This document shows, piece after piece, positions 6,000 to 11,451 of a stretch of DNA of 11,451 bases. The notes under the pieces were generated by a model. The model was not told the origin of the DNA. It ran no database searches and worked only from the letters and a program-made list of their open reading frames with translations. The stretch is from Bacteroidota bacterium (GTDB lineage Bacteria; Bacteroidota; Bacteroidia; Bacteroidales; Prolixibacteraceae): positions 1-11,451 of the forward strand of contig JAUYEQ010000633.1 in assembly GCA_030691295.1 (NCBI GenBank), given 5' to 3'. Numbering within the stretch: position 1 is the first letter of the stretch; each line of letters begins with the position of its first letter. Position numbers and translations under genes: made by a program.

Positions 6000-6245
6000 T
6001 TAGCATTTCCCCCTGCTGCACGGGCTGTTCACCAAAAAGAAACCCATCATACCACCCCAGAATGTACTCATAAACGGACTGCTTGTAATCGCACAAGTTC
6101 CTGAAGTGCATCCTACAAAGTGATAATACGAATAGCCGGCAATTGCACCGATGAAAACCGCTAAAAATGGTTTCCAGAAGTACCATGATGTAAAAAATTC
6201 TTTGACTGTTCGAGGTCTTGGTTTAGCTTCGCAATTATTTTCCAT
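6000..6245 (-). CDS. Small DUF6132-like membrane protein
   Basis: 81 residues. Two hydrophobic segments (about 26-43 and 58-72) surround the motif GCTSGTCAITSSP (45-57), typical of short Bacteroidota proteins in the DUF6132 group. Cysteines are Cys5, Cys46, Cys51, Cys76 and Cys81; two lie in the loop between the helices and two at the C-terminal end (PCSRGKC). The family often sits beside thioredoxin, rhodanese and sulfur-transport genes (general recollection), which agrees with this neighbourhood. Function is unknown; paired loop cysteines could handle thiols or sulfane sulfur at the membrane (inference). It converges with the Crp/Fnr gene and has a TAnnTTTG promoter at 6272-6279. Confidence 0.8.
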   Translation of the reverse strand: MENNCEAKPRPRTVKEFFTSWYFWKPFLAVFIGAIAGYSYYHFVGCTSGTCAITSSPFMSTFWGGMMGFFLVNSPCSRGKC

Positions 6246-6271
6246 AGCATATCTTCTAATTTGTTTGCCTG

Positions 6272-6279
6272 CAAAACTA
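6272..6279 (-). promoter_or_regulatory. Promoter -7 element of the DUF6132 gene
   Basis: On the minus strand, TAGTTTTG fits TAnnTTTG exactly and lies 26 bp before the start at 6245. No clear TTTG box is seen 19 bp upstream. The GTGACACT palindromes begin about 25 bp further upstream. Confidence 0.5.
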
Positions 6280-6304
6280 ATAAAAGAAAGTTGTGAATCG
6301 CATT

Positions 6305-6333
6305 AGTGACACTTAAATCATTTCGGTGACACT
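6305..6333. promoter_or_regulatory. Paired GTGACACT palindromes, candidate operators
   Basis: AGTGACACT (6305-6313) is a perfect 9-base palindrome with a central A. GGTGACACT (6325-6333) repeats it with one change at the edge. The shared 8-mer GTGACACT starts at 6306 and 6326, exactly 20 bp apart, about two helical turns, so two dimers could bind on one face. The flanks suggest an ideal site TTAGTG-A-CACTAA. The pair overlaps the -33 region of the zinc-ribbon gene promoter and lies upstream of the DUF6132 promoter, so it could control both. The binding protein is unknown; the zinc-ribbon protein itself is a candidate. Confidence 0.5.
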
Positions 6334-6341
6334 AATTTGTT

Positions 6342-6349
6342 TACATTTG
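6342..6349 (+). promoter_or_regulatory. Promoter -7 element of the zinc-ribbon gene
   Basis: TACATTTG fits TAnnTTTG exactly and ends 19 bp before the ATG at 6369, implying a very short leader. TTTC at 6321-6324 is the nearest -33-like element (17-bp gap) and lies between the two GTGACACT palindromes. Confidence 0.55.
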
Positions 6350-6368
6350 CATCAAGAAGAATTACTAT

Positions 6369-6803
6369 ATGAGTGAAATATTCAGTAATGACCTTGGTCC
6401 TGAACAGCTTGATGAGATGTTCAAAAGTGATGAAAAATGCCTGGAATTTCTGGCAGAAATAAAATGGGCAAATGGTTTTGTATGTAAGAAATGCGGAAAT
6501 TCCAACTCTTGTGCAGGACGGGAACCGTTTTCGCGCCGCTGTACGCGGTGTAAAGCCAAAGAAACCGCGACCAACGGAACGATTTTTCATGGCGTTAAAT
6601 TTCCGATCAGCAAAGCCTTTTACATTGCCTACAACGTTTGTAAAGGGAAAGAAGATATTTCGACTTATGAATTTGGCCGCCGGCTTTCTTTGCGCCAGAT
6701 GACTTGTTGGAACTTCAAAACCAAAATCCAACATGCACTCAACGAAATGGATTCGCTTTCTGAAAAGGAGCGAAACTCGATGGAGAAGATTTTAACAAGC
6801 TAA
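6369..6803 (+). CDS. Stand-alone IS1595-type transposase zinc-ribbon/HTH protein
   Basis: 144 residues matching only the N-terminal half of IS1595/ISXO2-type transposases. The zinc ribbon has CX2C at Cys39/Cys42 and CX2C at Cys58/Cys61. Next come GTIFHGVKFPISKAFYIAYN (70-89) and a helix-turn-helix-like segment ISTYEFGRRLSLRQMTCWNF (97-116). It then ends with a short charged tail and a clean stop; none of the DDE nuclease domain is present. Against the transposase at 10337, residues 24-120 align without gaps, with about 47 of 97 identical by hand count. The frame is intact, has its own TAnnTTTG promoter, and shows no IS ends close by. This suggests a domesticated DNA-binding protein rather than debris, but a truncated transposase remains possible. 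It converges with the methyltransferase gene, 5 bp away. Confidence 0.85.
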   Translation: MSEIFSNDLGPEQLDEMFKSDEKCLEFLAEIKWANGFVCKKCGNSNSCAGREPFSRRCTRCKAKETATNGTIFHGVKFPISKAFYIAYNVCKGKEDISTYEFGRRLSLRQMTCWNFKTKIQHALNEMDSLSEKERNSMEKILTS

Positions 6804-6808
6804 ATCGT

Positions 6809-7408
6809 TTATTTGTAGGCAACCAATAAAAATACAGGATATTTTAAACCTGATTCCCGTTTTACTTCGAAACAAGTTTTGTAGTTGATATTCTTAAACC
6901 CGATGTTTTTTAGGATTTTGGCAAGATTCTCAGGGGCGAAACCCAAATGTACATTAACATCCGGACCATGAAACGAGCCGTCTTCAGGATATAAATCGGC
7001 AATTGCCAGATAGCCACCCGGATTTAGCATTGAATAAAATGTTACAACAATACTTTCATAATCAACAACATGATGCAAAACCATTTGATTGTAAATAACA
7101 TCGAAACTACCATCATAATCCTTGTGTTCCAGATCGAAACAAATTGGCAGAATGTGATTGGTTTTATGGTACTCAGTCTTTTCGACACAAACTTTGATCA
7201 TTTCCGTTGAATTGTCCATCAGGGTAATTCCTGAAAACCGGTCCTTCAGCAGAAAACTGAGAATACCAGTTCCCGCGCCATATTCAAGGGCTTTCATGGA
7301 AGGATTTATCGGGATCATTTCTTCCAGTCCGGCAGCTATTGCTACCGAACGGTCCATGTGCATTTTATCTTTGTCCCACTCACGGGCACGGGCATCAAAT
7401 TCACTCAT
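6809..7408 (-). CDS. Class I SAM-dependent methyltransferase
   Basis: 199 residues with the order of motifs of a class I methyltransferase. Motif I is ALEYGAGTGILSFLL (40-54), the acidic end of strand 2 is in ITLMDNS, and YDGSFDVIYNQMVLHHVVD carries motif IV followed by the usual double His. LNPGGYLAIADLYPEDGSFH is the motif after strand 5. The C-terminal half has FAPENLAKILKNIGFKNI, as in small-molecule (Methyltransf_11/25) enzymes. The substrate cannot be told from sequence. The gene lies 11 bp downstream of tcdA in the same direction, so it is probably on the same message. Its stop is 5 bp from that of the zinc-ribbon gene on the other strand. Confidence 0.93.
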   Translation of the reverse strand: MSEFDARAREWDKDKMHMDRSVAIAAGLEEMIPINPSMKALEYGAGTGILSFLLKDRFSGITLMDNSTEMIKVCVEKTEYHKTNHILPICFDLEHKDYDGSFDVIYNQMVLHHVVDYESIVVTFYSMLNPGGYLAIADLYPEDGSFHGPDVNVHLGFAPENLAKILKNIGFKNINYKTCFEVKRESGLKYPVFLLVAYK

Positions 7409-7419
7409 TATGTTTTGAT

Positions 7420-8223
7420 TTATAGTTCGTTATAAATACTTTGAATAATTAATCCTGCAAGTGTGAACCCGTATATCGCGGTAATGTGGGCAACTGTTCC
7501 GTTGATCACTGCTTTCTGGCTGCACCATTCATGATCGGCCAAATCAGGATCGCCCGGCGCGTTTTTCGATTTGGGGCACAAACATTTGTCGGTTCCGCAC
7601 GATGAGCCGGCTCCTTTGTTTTCGAGCAGTTCTTCGCTGTAAATGCACATAAATTTTTTTGCCGGCAAATCGCCTTTACGGATTTTTTTTCGGACAATGT
7701 GACCCAGCGGGCAACCTTTGACTTTCCAGAATTCGGCCACACGGATTTTTGTCGGGTCAAGTTTCAGCGAAGCGCCCATCGATGAAAAGAAAACAGCATT
7801 GGTGCGGGTTGCTTTGCGGATCAAATCAATTTTGTTGCTCAAACTGTCAATGGCATCGATGATAAAATCGTATGAATCCAGTTCGAATGAATCGGAGGTT
7901 TCAGGATTGTATATTTTTTGAAGGGTTTGTATTTCGGCTGAAGGATTGATTTCGAGTAAACGGTTTTTAAGCGCATCGGTTTTTACTTCGCCAACAGTTT
8001 GGGTGGTGGCATGTAATTGACGGTTGATGTTGGTAATGCAAATCAGGTCCGAATCTACAATGGTCAACCTTCGGATTCCGCTTCGCACAAGGCTTTCGGC
8101 GCACCAGCTTCCAACTCCTCCGATTCCGAAGATGATCACGTTTTTCGATGCAATCTTTTCCATCACCTCTTTGCCCAACAGTAACTCGGTGCGTTGAAAT
8201 ATTCCCTTAACTAAATTCCCCAT
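7420..8223 (-). CDS. tcdA: tRNA threonylcarbamoyladenosine dehydratase (TcdA/CsdL)
   Basis: 267 residues of the ThiF/MoeB/E1-like superfamily. The nucleotide-binding motif is IIFGIGGVGSWCAESLVRSGI (30-50), followed by IVDSDLICITNINRQLHA (55-72), which carries the catalytic Asp/Asn/Arg residues. A cysteine-rich stretch (Cys193, Cys209, Cys214, Cys216, Cys234) precedes the C-terminal HITAIYGFTLAGLI, a region typical of TcdA. The enzyme uses ATP to cyclise the t6A base at position 37 of ANN-decoding tRNAs to ct6A, in the cytoplasm. In E. coli it works with the CsdA/CsdE sulfur-relay proteins; neither is seen here. The start ATG is preceded by a promoter-like pair at 8283-8313. It is the first gene of a two-gene unit with the methyltransferase. 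Confidence 0.95.
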   Translation of the reverse strand: MGNLVKGIFQRTELLLGKEVMEKIASKNVIIFGIGGVGSWCAESLVRSGIRRLTIVDSDLICITNINRQLHATTQTVGEVKTDALKNRLLEINPSAEIQTLQKIYNPETSDSFELDSYDFIIDAIDSLSNKIDLIRKATRTNAVFFSSMGASLKLDPTKIRVAEFWKVKGCPLGHIVRKKIRKGDLPAKKFMCIYSEELLENKGAGSSCGTDKCLCPKSKNAPGDPDLADHEWCSQKAVINGTVAHITAIYGFTLAGLIIQSIYNEL

Positions 8224-8282
8224 TAATTGAAACGTTTTGAATTACTGATAATTAACTAAAATAAATCGATTATTTTGTCCGC

Positions 8283-8313
8283 CGAAAGTACAAAAAATCT
8301 GATTTGGAACAAG
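8283..8313 (-). promoter_or_regulatory. Candidate promoter of tcdA
   Basis: On the minus strand, TACTTTCG (8283-8290) matches TAnnTTTG with one change, and CTTG (8310-8313) lies exactly 19 bp upstream with three of four bases of TTTG. Transcription would start near 8276, leaving a leader of about 50 bases. Confidence 0.45.
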
Positions 8314-8380
8314 TTGCCTGTGGCTACTTTCATGATGTTTGCTTACTTTGCAATGCTAAGCGCTTGAACAATTGGAACAA
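8304..8380. repeat. TTGGAACAA repeats between tcdA and the response regulator gene
   Basis: TTGGAACAA occurs at 8304-8312 and 8372-8380, and the second copy is directly preceded by the related TTGAACAA (8364-8371). The outer pair sits within an 8-base inverted repeat, CTGATTTG (8299-8306) and CAAATCAG (8378-8385). The 216-bp gap between the divergent genes holds no coding sequence that I can see. These may be binding sites for the response regulator, but they are short and could be chance. Confidence 0.3.
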
Positions 8381-8439
8381 ATCAGTAAAACGCAGTTTGA
8401 ATCATACAAGTTTGTTTCCGGAGCTAATACACAAATAGA

Positions 8440-9108
8440 ATGAGTACGAACAATTCTTCAAAGAAAATAATAATTGCCGATAGCCAGTTTCTGGTTGTCG
8501 AAACGTTGAAAACAATTCTGGGCGCCGACGGGCGGTTTATTGTTGCAGGTATTGTTAATTCTCAATTCGAGCTATTAAAGGTCTTGGAGAAAGGATTTTA
8601 CGATCTGCTTATTACTGATTTTTCGCTAATTGATTACGACAGCATTGAGGATCTTCTGAAAATAAAGCAAAAATTTCAGCCTATCGCCATTCTGATTCTG
8701 ACCAATTCGATCAGCAAAACCGAATTTGCAGAACTGTCTAAAATCGGGGTTAAAAACATTATTTACAAAACAGCTGACCGTGACGAGGTTCTGTCGGCAG
8801 TTGATGCAGCTTTTAAAGGAAAAAAATATTATGCCGAGGAAATACTTGATATGATTCTCGAACAAGGTGATAATAAGTCGGCACCCGAAGAACCAACCCA
8901 TTTGACCAGTTCTGAGATCGAGATTGTTCGTCTGATTGCGGGAGGTTTGACCACTAAAGAGATTGCAAGCCAGAAAAATATCAGCTTTCACACCGTAAAC
9001 ACTCACCGCAAAAATATCTTTCGGAAAATGGGCGTTTCCAATGCTTCCGAATTGATTATGCACGCCATTAAAGCCGGATGGATTGATAATATTGAGTATT
9101 TTATTTAA
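8440..9108 (+). CDS. LuxR/NarL-family response regulator
   Basis: 222 residues. The receiver domain (about 8-130) has Asp14 in IIADSQ, phospho-acceptor Asp60 in DLLITDFSL, Thr88 in ILILTNS and Lys110 in IIYKT, the standard set for phosphorylation. A linker (about 143-154) leads to a LuxR-type helix-turn-helix (155-212) with LTSSEIEIVRLIAGGLTTKE and the recognition helix ISFHTVNTHRKNIFRKMGVS. It should be a DNA-binding regulator switched by a histidine kinase. No kinase gene is in the window, so it is an orphan as far as can be seen. It diverges from tcdA and is followed after 123 bp by the acyltransferase gene, which could be a separate unit. Confidence 0.94.
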   Translation: MSTNNSSKKIIIADSQFLVVETLKTILGADGRFIVAGIVNSQFELLKVLEKGFYDLLITDFSLIDYDSIEDLLKIKQKFQPIAILILTNSISKTEFAELSKIGVKNIIYKTADRDEVLSAVDAAFKGKKYYAEEILDMILEQGDNKSAPEEPTHLTSSEIEIVRLIAGGLTTKEIASQKNISFHTVNTHRKNIFRKMGVSNASELIMHAIKAGWIDNIEYFI

Positions 9109-9231
9109 AGTATGACTTAACTATGGCAGCTTCACTTTGGCCATTTGAAACAGAACGGGCAATCAATTAATTTAATTTTCCATATCTTGCGACCAATCAA
9201 CGAGCCAAACCAATCATTTCAATTCAGGTCA

Positions 9232-10041
9232 ATGGAATTAATCAATGTCGAAGTCCAAATAAAGAACAGCAATTCGGCTTTATTAAAGAAGCTTCCTCGT
9301 TTCGTTGTCAGATGGTTAGCTAAGATTACTTATCAGGATGAAATCAATGGTATCTTAACTAAATTTGAAGATTCTGTTGGCGTTGAGTTCCTTCCCAAAG
9401 TTTTGAAAGAGTTAAATATTCAGGTCGAAATTGAAGGTCTGGAGAACCTTCCGGAGAATGGGAAGTGTTTTTTTGTGGCCAACCATCCGTTTGGAATTGC
9501 CGATGGTTTAATACTTACCCATACAGTTGCATCAAAATATGGCGATTTCAGGGCCATTGGCAACGAAGTCTTTGTACTCATTCCACAATTAAGGCCAGTG
9601 ATAGCAGCGGTGAATGTTTTCGGAACCAATCCAAAGGAATATCTTCAGGCACTCGACAATGTTTTCAATTCAGAAATTCCAATCACCCATTTCCCAGCAG
9701 GATTGGTTTCGCGAATACGAGACTGGAAAGTTCGGGATTCGAAGTGGCATAAAAGTTTTGTTTCCAAATCAGTTTCGTGCGAAAGAGATATTGTACCATT
9801 CTATTTCTACGGAAGAAATTCCAACCTTTTCTATGCTGTATATTTGCTCCGGAAACTGTTCAGAATAAAAGCAACCCTTGAATTGGCGCTGCTTCCCCAC
9901 GAACTATTCAATAAAAAAAACAAAACAATCAGGCTTAAAATTGGCAACCCAATTTCGCACCTGACATTCGACAAATCTAAGTCGCATCAGGAATGGACGG
10001 ATTATGTGCAGGGTTTGGTGTATGGGATGAAACAACAATAA
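9232..10041 (+). CDS. Lysophospholipid acyltransferase-like protein (PlsC superfamily)
   Basis: 269 residues from the ATG at 9232. The acyltransferase block is clear: FFVANHPFGIADGLIL (80-95), with His85 and Asp91 in the HX5D spacing of hemolysin/OlsA-like members rather than HX4D; then THFPAGLVSRI (152-162), which replaces the EGTR block, and DIVPFYFYGRNS (186-197). Such enzymes move an acyl chain from acyl-ACP or acyl-CoA to a lysolipid or amino-acid lipid at the inner face of the membrane; the acceptor here is not determined. The frame is open back to a TTG at 9145, but those extra 29 residues do not look like family sequence, so the ATG is preferred. It ends 2 bp from the convergent restriction-modification remnant. 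Confidence 0.88.
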   Translation: MELINVEVQIKNSNSALLKKLPRFVVRWLAKITYQDEINGILTKFEDSVGVEFLPKVLKELNIQVEIEGLENLPENGKCFFVANHPFGIADGLILTHTVASKYGDFRAIGNEVFVLIPQLRPVIAAVNVFGTNPKEYLQALDNVFNSEIPITHFPAGLVSRIRDWKVRDSKWHKSFVSKSVSCERDIVPFYFYGRNSNLFYAVYLLRKLFRIKATLELALLPHELFNKKNKTIRLKIGNPISHLTFDKSKSHQEWTDYVQGLVYGMKQQ

Positions 10042-10043
10042 CG

Positions 10044-10262
10044 TTACCCTTCAACTAGCTTAATTTCTTCCTCCGTCAATCCGTAAAGTGCATACACCAT
10101 TTGGTCAATTTCCTGATCGGTGGTTTCTATTCTGGTTTTTATTTCTATTGCCTTTTTCGATTCCTGTAAAAAGTAATCCTCCCATTCGGCTTCTTCTGAA
10201 AGCGTAAGTTTTACTTTCTTTTTACCCAACTCAGCGATCAGTTCTGCAACAGCCGCTTTAAA
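10044..10262 (-). pseudogene. C-terminal remnant of a Type IIG/PglX-like restriction-modification protein
   Basis: About 72 codons are readable on the minus strand, from an in-frame TAA at 10263-10265 to the TAA at 10044-10046. The product ends EEAEWEDYF, then IETTDQEIDQMVYALYGLTE, then EEIKLVEG. The IDxxVYxLYGLTEEEI ending is characteristic of the C-terminus of large adenine-methylase restriction enzymes (Eco57I/Type IIG and BREX PglX types), which are normally around 1000 residues. The methylase domain is absent: the frame breaks about 12 bp from an IS1595-family element, and the sequence beyond that element does not continue it. No ATG is available (only a TTG at 10227-10229). It is best read as what remains after deletion or rearrangement. 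A small independent gene is less likely. Confidence 0.7.
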
Positions 10263-10267
10263 TTAAA

Positions 10268-10275
10268 TAAATTCA
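10268..10275. repeat. Left target-site duplication of the IS
   Basis: TAAATTCA directly precedes the left terminal repeat. TAAATCCA directly follows the right one at 11238-11245. Seven of eight bases agree, and 8 bp is the usual duplication length for the IS1595 family. The flanks are AT-rich, so chance is not excluded; one mismatch fits an old insertion. Confidence 0.5.
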
Positions 10276-10295
10276 TTGAATTAGGCACTTTGTAA
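10276..10295 (+). repeat. Left terminal inverted repeat of the IS
   Basis: TTGAATTAGGCACTTTGTAA pairs with the inverted right end, which reads TTGAATTAGGCA, then TTTAAGTAA. Twelve bases match perfectly from the tip; the inner part matches with one gap and two changes. A third, internal copy of the core occurs inverted at 10308-10318 (TGCCTAAATTC), so the left end can also form its own hairpin. Confidence 0.75.
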
Positions 10296-10336
10296 ATACA
10301 ATATAAATGCCTAAATTCGGGGAAAAAGTATTAGCA

Positions 10337-11224
10337 ATGGAGAACAAGTTTAGAAGCCTGACTATTTTCGAGTTCCAGGAACGTTTCCCGGACGAAGATT
10401 CTTGTTATGAATATTTGACTTTACTAAAATGGGGAACTGGTTTTGTTTGCCCTAATTGTGGACACGCCAATTATTGTAACGGTAAGCGTAAATACGACAG
10501 GCAGTGTACCAGTTGTCATCGCATATCTTCACCGACGAGCGGGACGTTGTTTCACCAGTTAAAATTTTCGGTATTAAAGGCCTTTTACATCGTTTACTAT
10601 GTCAGCACGAATAAAAAAGGAATCAGCAGCACGGAACTGAGCAGAAAGCTGGGGCTGAGACAAAAAACTTGCTGGAAGTTCAAAGGCAAGGTAATGAAGG
10701 CGATGGAAAGCAGTGGTAACCACAAAATCAATGGCAATGCCGAAGTTGATGAAACCGTTGTTGGCGGTCAGGAAGAAGGAGTTGTGGGAGAAAAAACGCG
10801 AAAAAGAAGCTGGTTGTATTTGCATTGAGAGGAATGGCAAAGGGGTTAGCCGCATGTACGGGAAGGTTATCAAAAAGAGCAGTGCAAAAGAACTTGGTGA
10901 ATTTATGAAAACAACCATTGGTACTAATGCACAAATAAAAACGGACAAATGGCGGGGGTATTCCCCTTTGGCAAAAGACTTTAAGAATCTGGTACAGGTT
11001 GATTCGGGGAAAAAGGGTGGTAACTTCCCAGATTTGCACCGTTGCATCATGGGCTTCAAAGGCTGGCTTCGGGGAATGCATCATCAAGTTGAAAACCTGC
11101 AAGCCTATATTGATGAATATGTTATCGGTTTAACCGTAGCAACATAAGGGAAGAAATTTTTGACAACCTCTTGAATAGAATGGTTAAGGCCGAACCTTTC
11201 CCATATAGACCAATTATTACTTAA
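10337..11224 (+). pseudogene. IS1595-family transposase with three frameshifts
   Basis: The first part (10337-10800) reads in one frame: MENKFRSLTIFEFQERFPDE, a zinc ribbon with Cys38/Cys41 and Cys57/Cys60, a helix-turn-helix-like region, then AEVDETVVGG with the first catalytic Asp138. Near 10796-10805 the frame shifts by -1 into KKKLVVFA. Near 10824 it shifts again into IERNGKGVSRMYGK, through IKTDKWRGY (second catalytic Asp) and LHRCIMGFKGWLRGMHHQV to YIDEYV. Near 11121-11124 (GTTATCGG where GTTTATCGG is expected) it shifts a third time into YRFNRSNIREEIFDNLLNRM and ends at TAA 11222-11224. Each shift equals one missing base. The CIMGFK segment may also lack the third catalytic residue (relatives often have Asn there, from memory). 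It would encode the DDE-type enzyme for this IS. Sequencing error could mimic the shifts, but neighbouring genes are intact. Confidence 0.85.
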
Positions 11225-11237
11225 ATGCCTAATTCAA
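11217..11237 (-). repeat. Right terminal inverted repeat of the IS
   Basis: Read on the minus strand from 11237 it begins TTGAATTAGGCA and pairs with 10276-10287. The repaired transposase stop codon (11222-11224) lies within it. Confidence 0.75.
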
Positions 11238-11245
11238 TAAATCCA
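11238..11245. repeat. Right target-site duplication of the IS
   Basis: TAAATCCA, seven of eight bases identical to TAAATTCA at 10268-10275. Confidence 0.5.
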
Positions 11246-11280
11246 TATGCAGAAGAACCAGAGTTTGTTAGTTTAATAAA

Positions 11281-11451
11281 TTACTTCCCTCTATTCAATC
11301 TTCTGGAAGATAATTTTTTCCAAATGCTATGAGCTATATTGATTTCTTTATCCGTCAAACCGAAATGTTCCTTCAAAATTATTTGATTGGTAATTTTTAA
11401 AACTTCTTCAATGTCAGTCTTTTTACGAATGAGCGTATCAATTTGCGAAAG
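11281..11451 (-). CDS. C-terminal end of an unidentified protein, possibly restriction-modification (partial)
   Basis: The frame is open on the minus strand from the right edge of the window to TAA at 11281-11283, giving 56 visible residues; the start lies outside. The product reads LSQIDTLIRKKTDIEEVLKI, then TNQIILKEHFGLTDKEINIA, then HSIWKKLSSRRLNRGK. It is charged and helical. The segment ILKEHFGLTDKEI followed by a basic helix resembles the C-termini of some bacterial DNA methyltransferases and restriction subunits, which would fit the remnant beyond the IS, but 56 residues are too few to be sure. It is in the same orientation as that remnant. No terminator is evident after the stop. Confidence 0.6.
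   Translation of the reverse strand, partial: LSQIDTLIRKKTDIEEVLKITNQIILKEHFGLTDKEINIAHSIWKKLSSRRLNRGK

Larger units (their letters stand above)
10276..11237 (+). mobile_element. Decayed IS1595-family insertion sequence
   Basis: A 962-bp element. Its ends carry inverted repeats beginning TTGAATTAGGCA (10276-10287 and, inverted, 11226-11237), with a likely 8-bp duplication outside them. Almost all the interior is one transposase gene that needs three single-base corrections to be read through. When these are made, the reading ends at TAA 11222-11224, inside the right repeat, which gives a compact, complete IS architecture. It lies among restriction-modification remnants. No passenger gene is present. 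It is probably no longer able to move by itself. Confidence 0.82.

Noticed and set aside
6369..6803. The zinc-ribbon gene as part of a second complete IS element
   Set aside because: No catalytic domain follows, the next gene begins 5 bp away on the other strand, and no terminal repeats like those at 10276 and 11237 are seen around it.
9123..9144. Hairpin ATGGC...GCCAT after the response regulator gene as a terminator
   Set aside because: The stem is only 5 bp with a 12-base loop, and no run of T follows.
9145..9231. Start of the acyltransferase at TTG 9145
   Set aside because: It needs a rare start codon and adds 29 residues with no family resemblance; an in-frame ATG at 9232 fits the domain.
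10790..10806. Programmed -1 frameshifting at the A-rich runs of the transposase
   Set aside because: The zero-frame codons do not form a proper X XXY YYZ slippery heptamer, and two further shifts are still needed downstream, so decay or sequence error explains it better.
11225..11332. 35-codon plus-strand frame beginning at the right end of the IS
   Set aside because: It starts inside the terminal repeat and runs antisense into the 11281-11451 gene; there is no promoter or recognisable product.
1..11451. CRISPR arrays, tRNA or rRNA genes
   Set aside because: I saw no regularly spaced direct repeats of CRISPR length, no cloverleaf-like tRNA with a T-loop motif and no rRNA-like sequence on either strand.

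Overview
The window looks like a chromosomal segment of a Bacteroidota bacterium, probably Bacteroidales-like. The evidence is the gene families (DUF302, DUF6132, a Crp/Fnr protein of the Bacteroidota type), short spacers with few Shine-Dalgarno sequences, and several promoters matching the Bacteroidota form TAnnTTTG (-7), some with a TTTG-like -33 box about 19 bp upstream. The genus cannot be told from this sequence.

Layout. (1) 1-773, plus strand: the end of an Mrp/Mnh-type Na+/H+ antiporter operon (tail of subunit E, then complete F and G, joined by ATGA overlaps). (2) 757-5001, minus strand: six closely packed genes for thiol and sulfane-sulfur chemistry. Read in transcription order they are a thioredoxin-fold protein whose CGPC motif has become MGPM, a membrane-anchored thioredoxin, a CoA-disulfide-reductase-like flavoprotein fused to three rhodanese domains, a single-domain rhodanese, a small thioredoxin and a DUF302 protein. 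(3) 5002-5994: a divergent control region with paired palindromes, then a Crp/Fnr-family regulator on the plus strand. (4) 6000-6803: a small DUF6132 membrane protein (minus) diverging from a stand-alone zinc-ribbon protein (plus) that matches only the DNA-binding half of an IS1595-family transposase; paired GTGACACT palindromes lie between them. (5) 6809-8223, minus: a SAM-dependent methyltransferase and the tRNA t6A dehydratase TcdA, probably co-transcribed. (6) 8440-10041, plus: a LuxR/NarL-type response regulator and a lysophospholipid acyltransferase-like protein. (7) 10044-11451: a damaged accessory segment with the C-terminal remnant of a restriction-modification (Type IIG/PglX-like) protein, a decayed IS1595-family insertion sequence with terminal repeats and a likely 8-bp target duplication, and the C-terminal end of another minus-strand gene.

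How the parts may work together: the 757-5001 cluster carries what is needed to take up, move and reduce persulfide sulfur (rhodaneses, flavin disulfide/persulfide reductase, thioredoxins, DUF302). The adjacent divergent Crp/Fnr gene is the obvious candidate regulator. The most unusual items are the triple-rhodanese fusion with one domain that has lost its cysteine, the MGPM thioredoxin-fold protein, and the likely domesticated transposase DNA-binding domain, which can be compared directly with a relative in the IS at 10276-11237. Calls rest on reading motifs by eye; no database search was possible.
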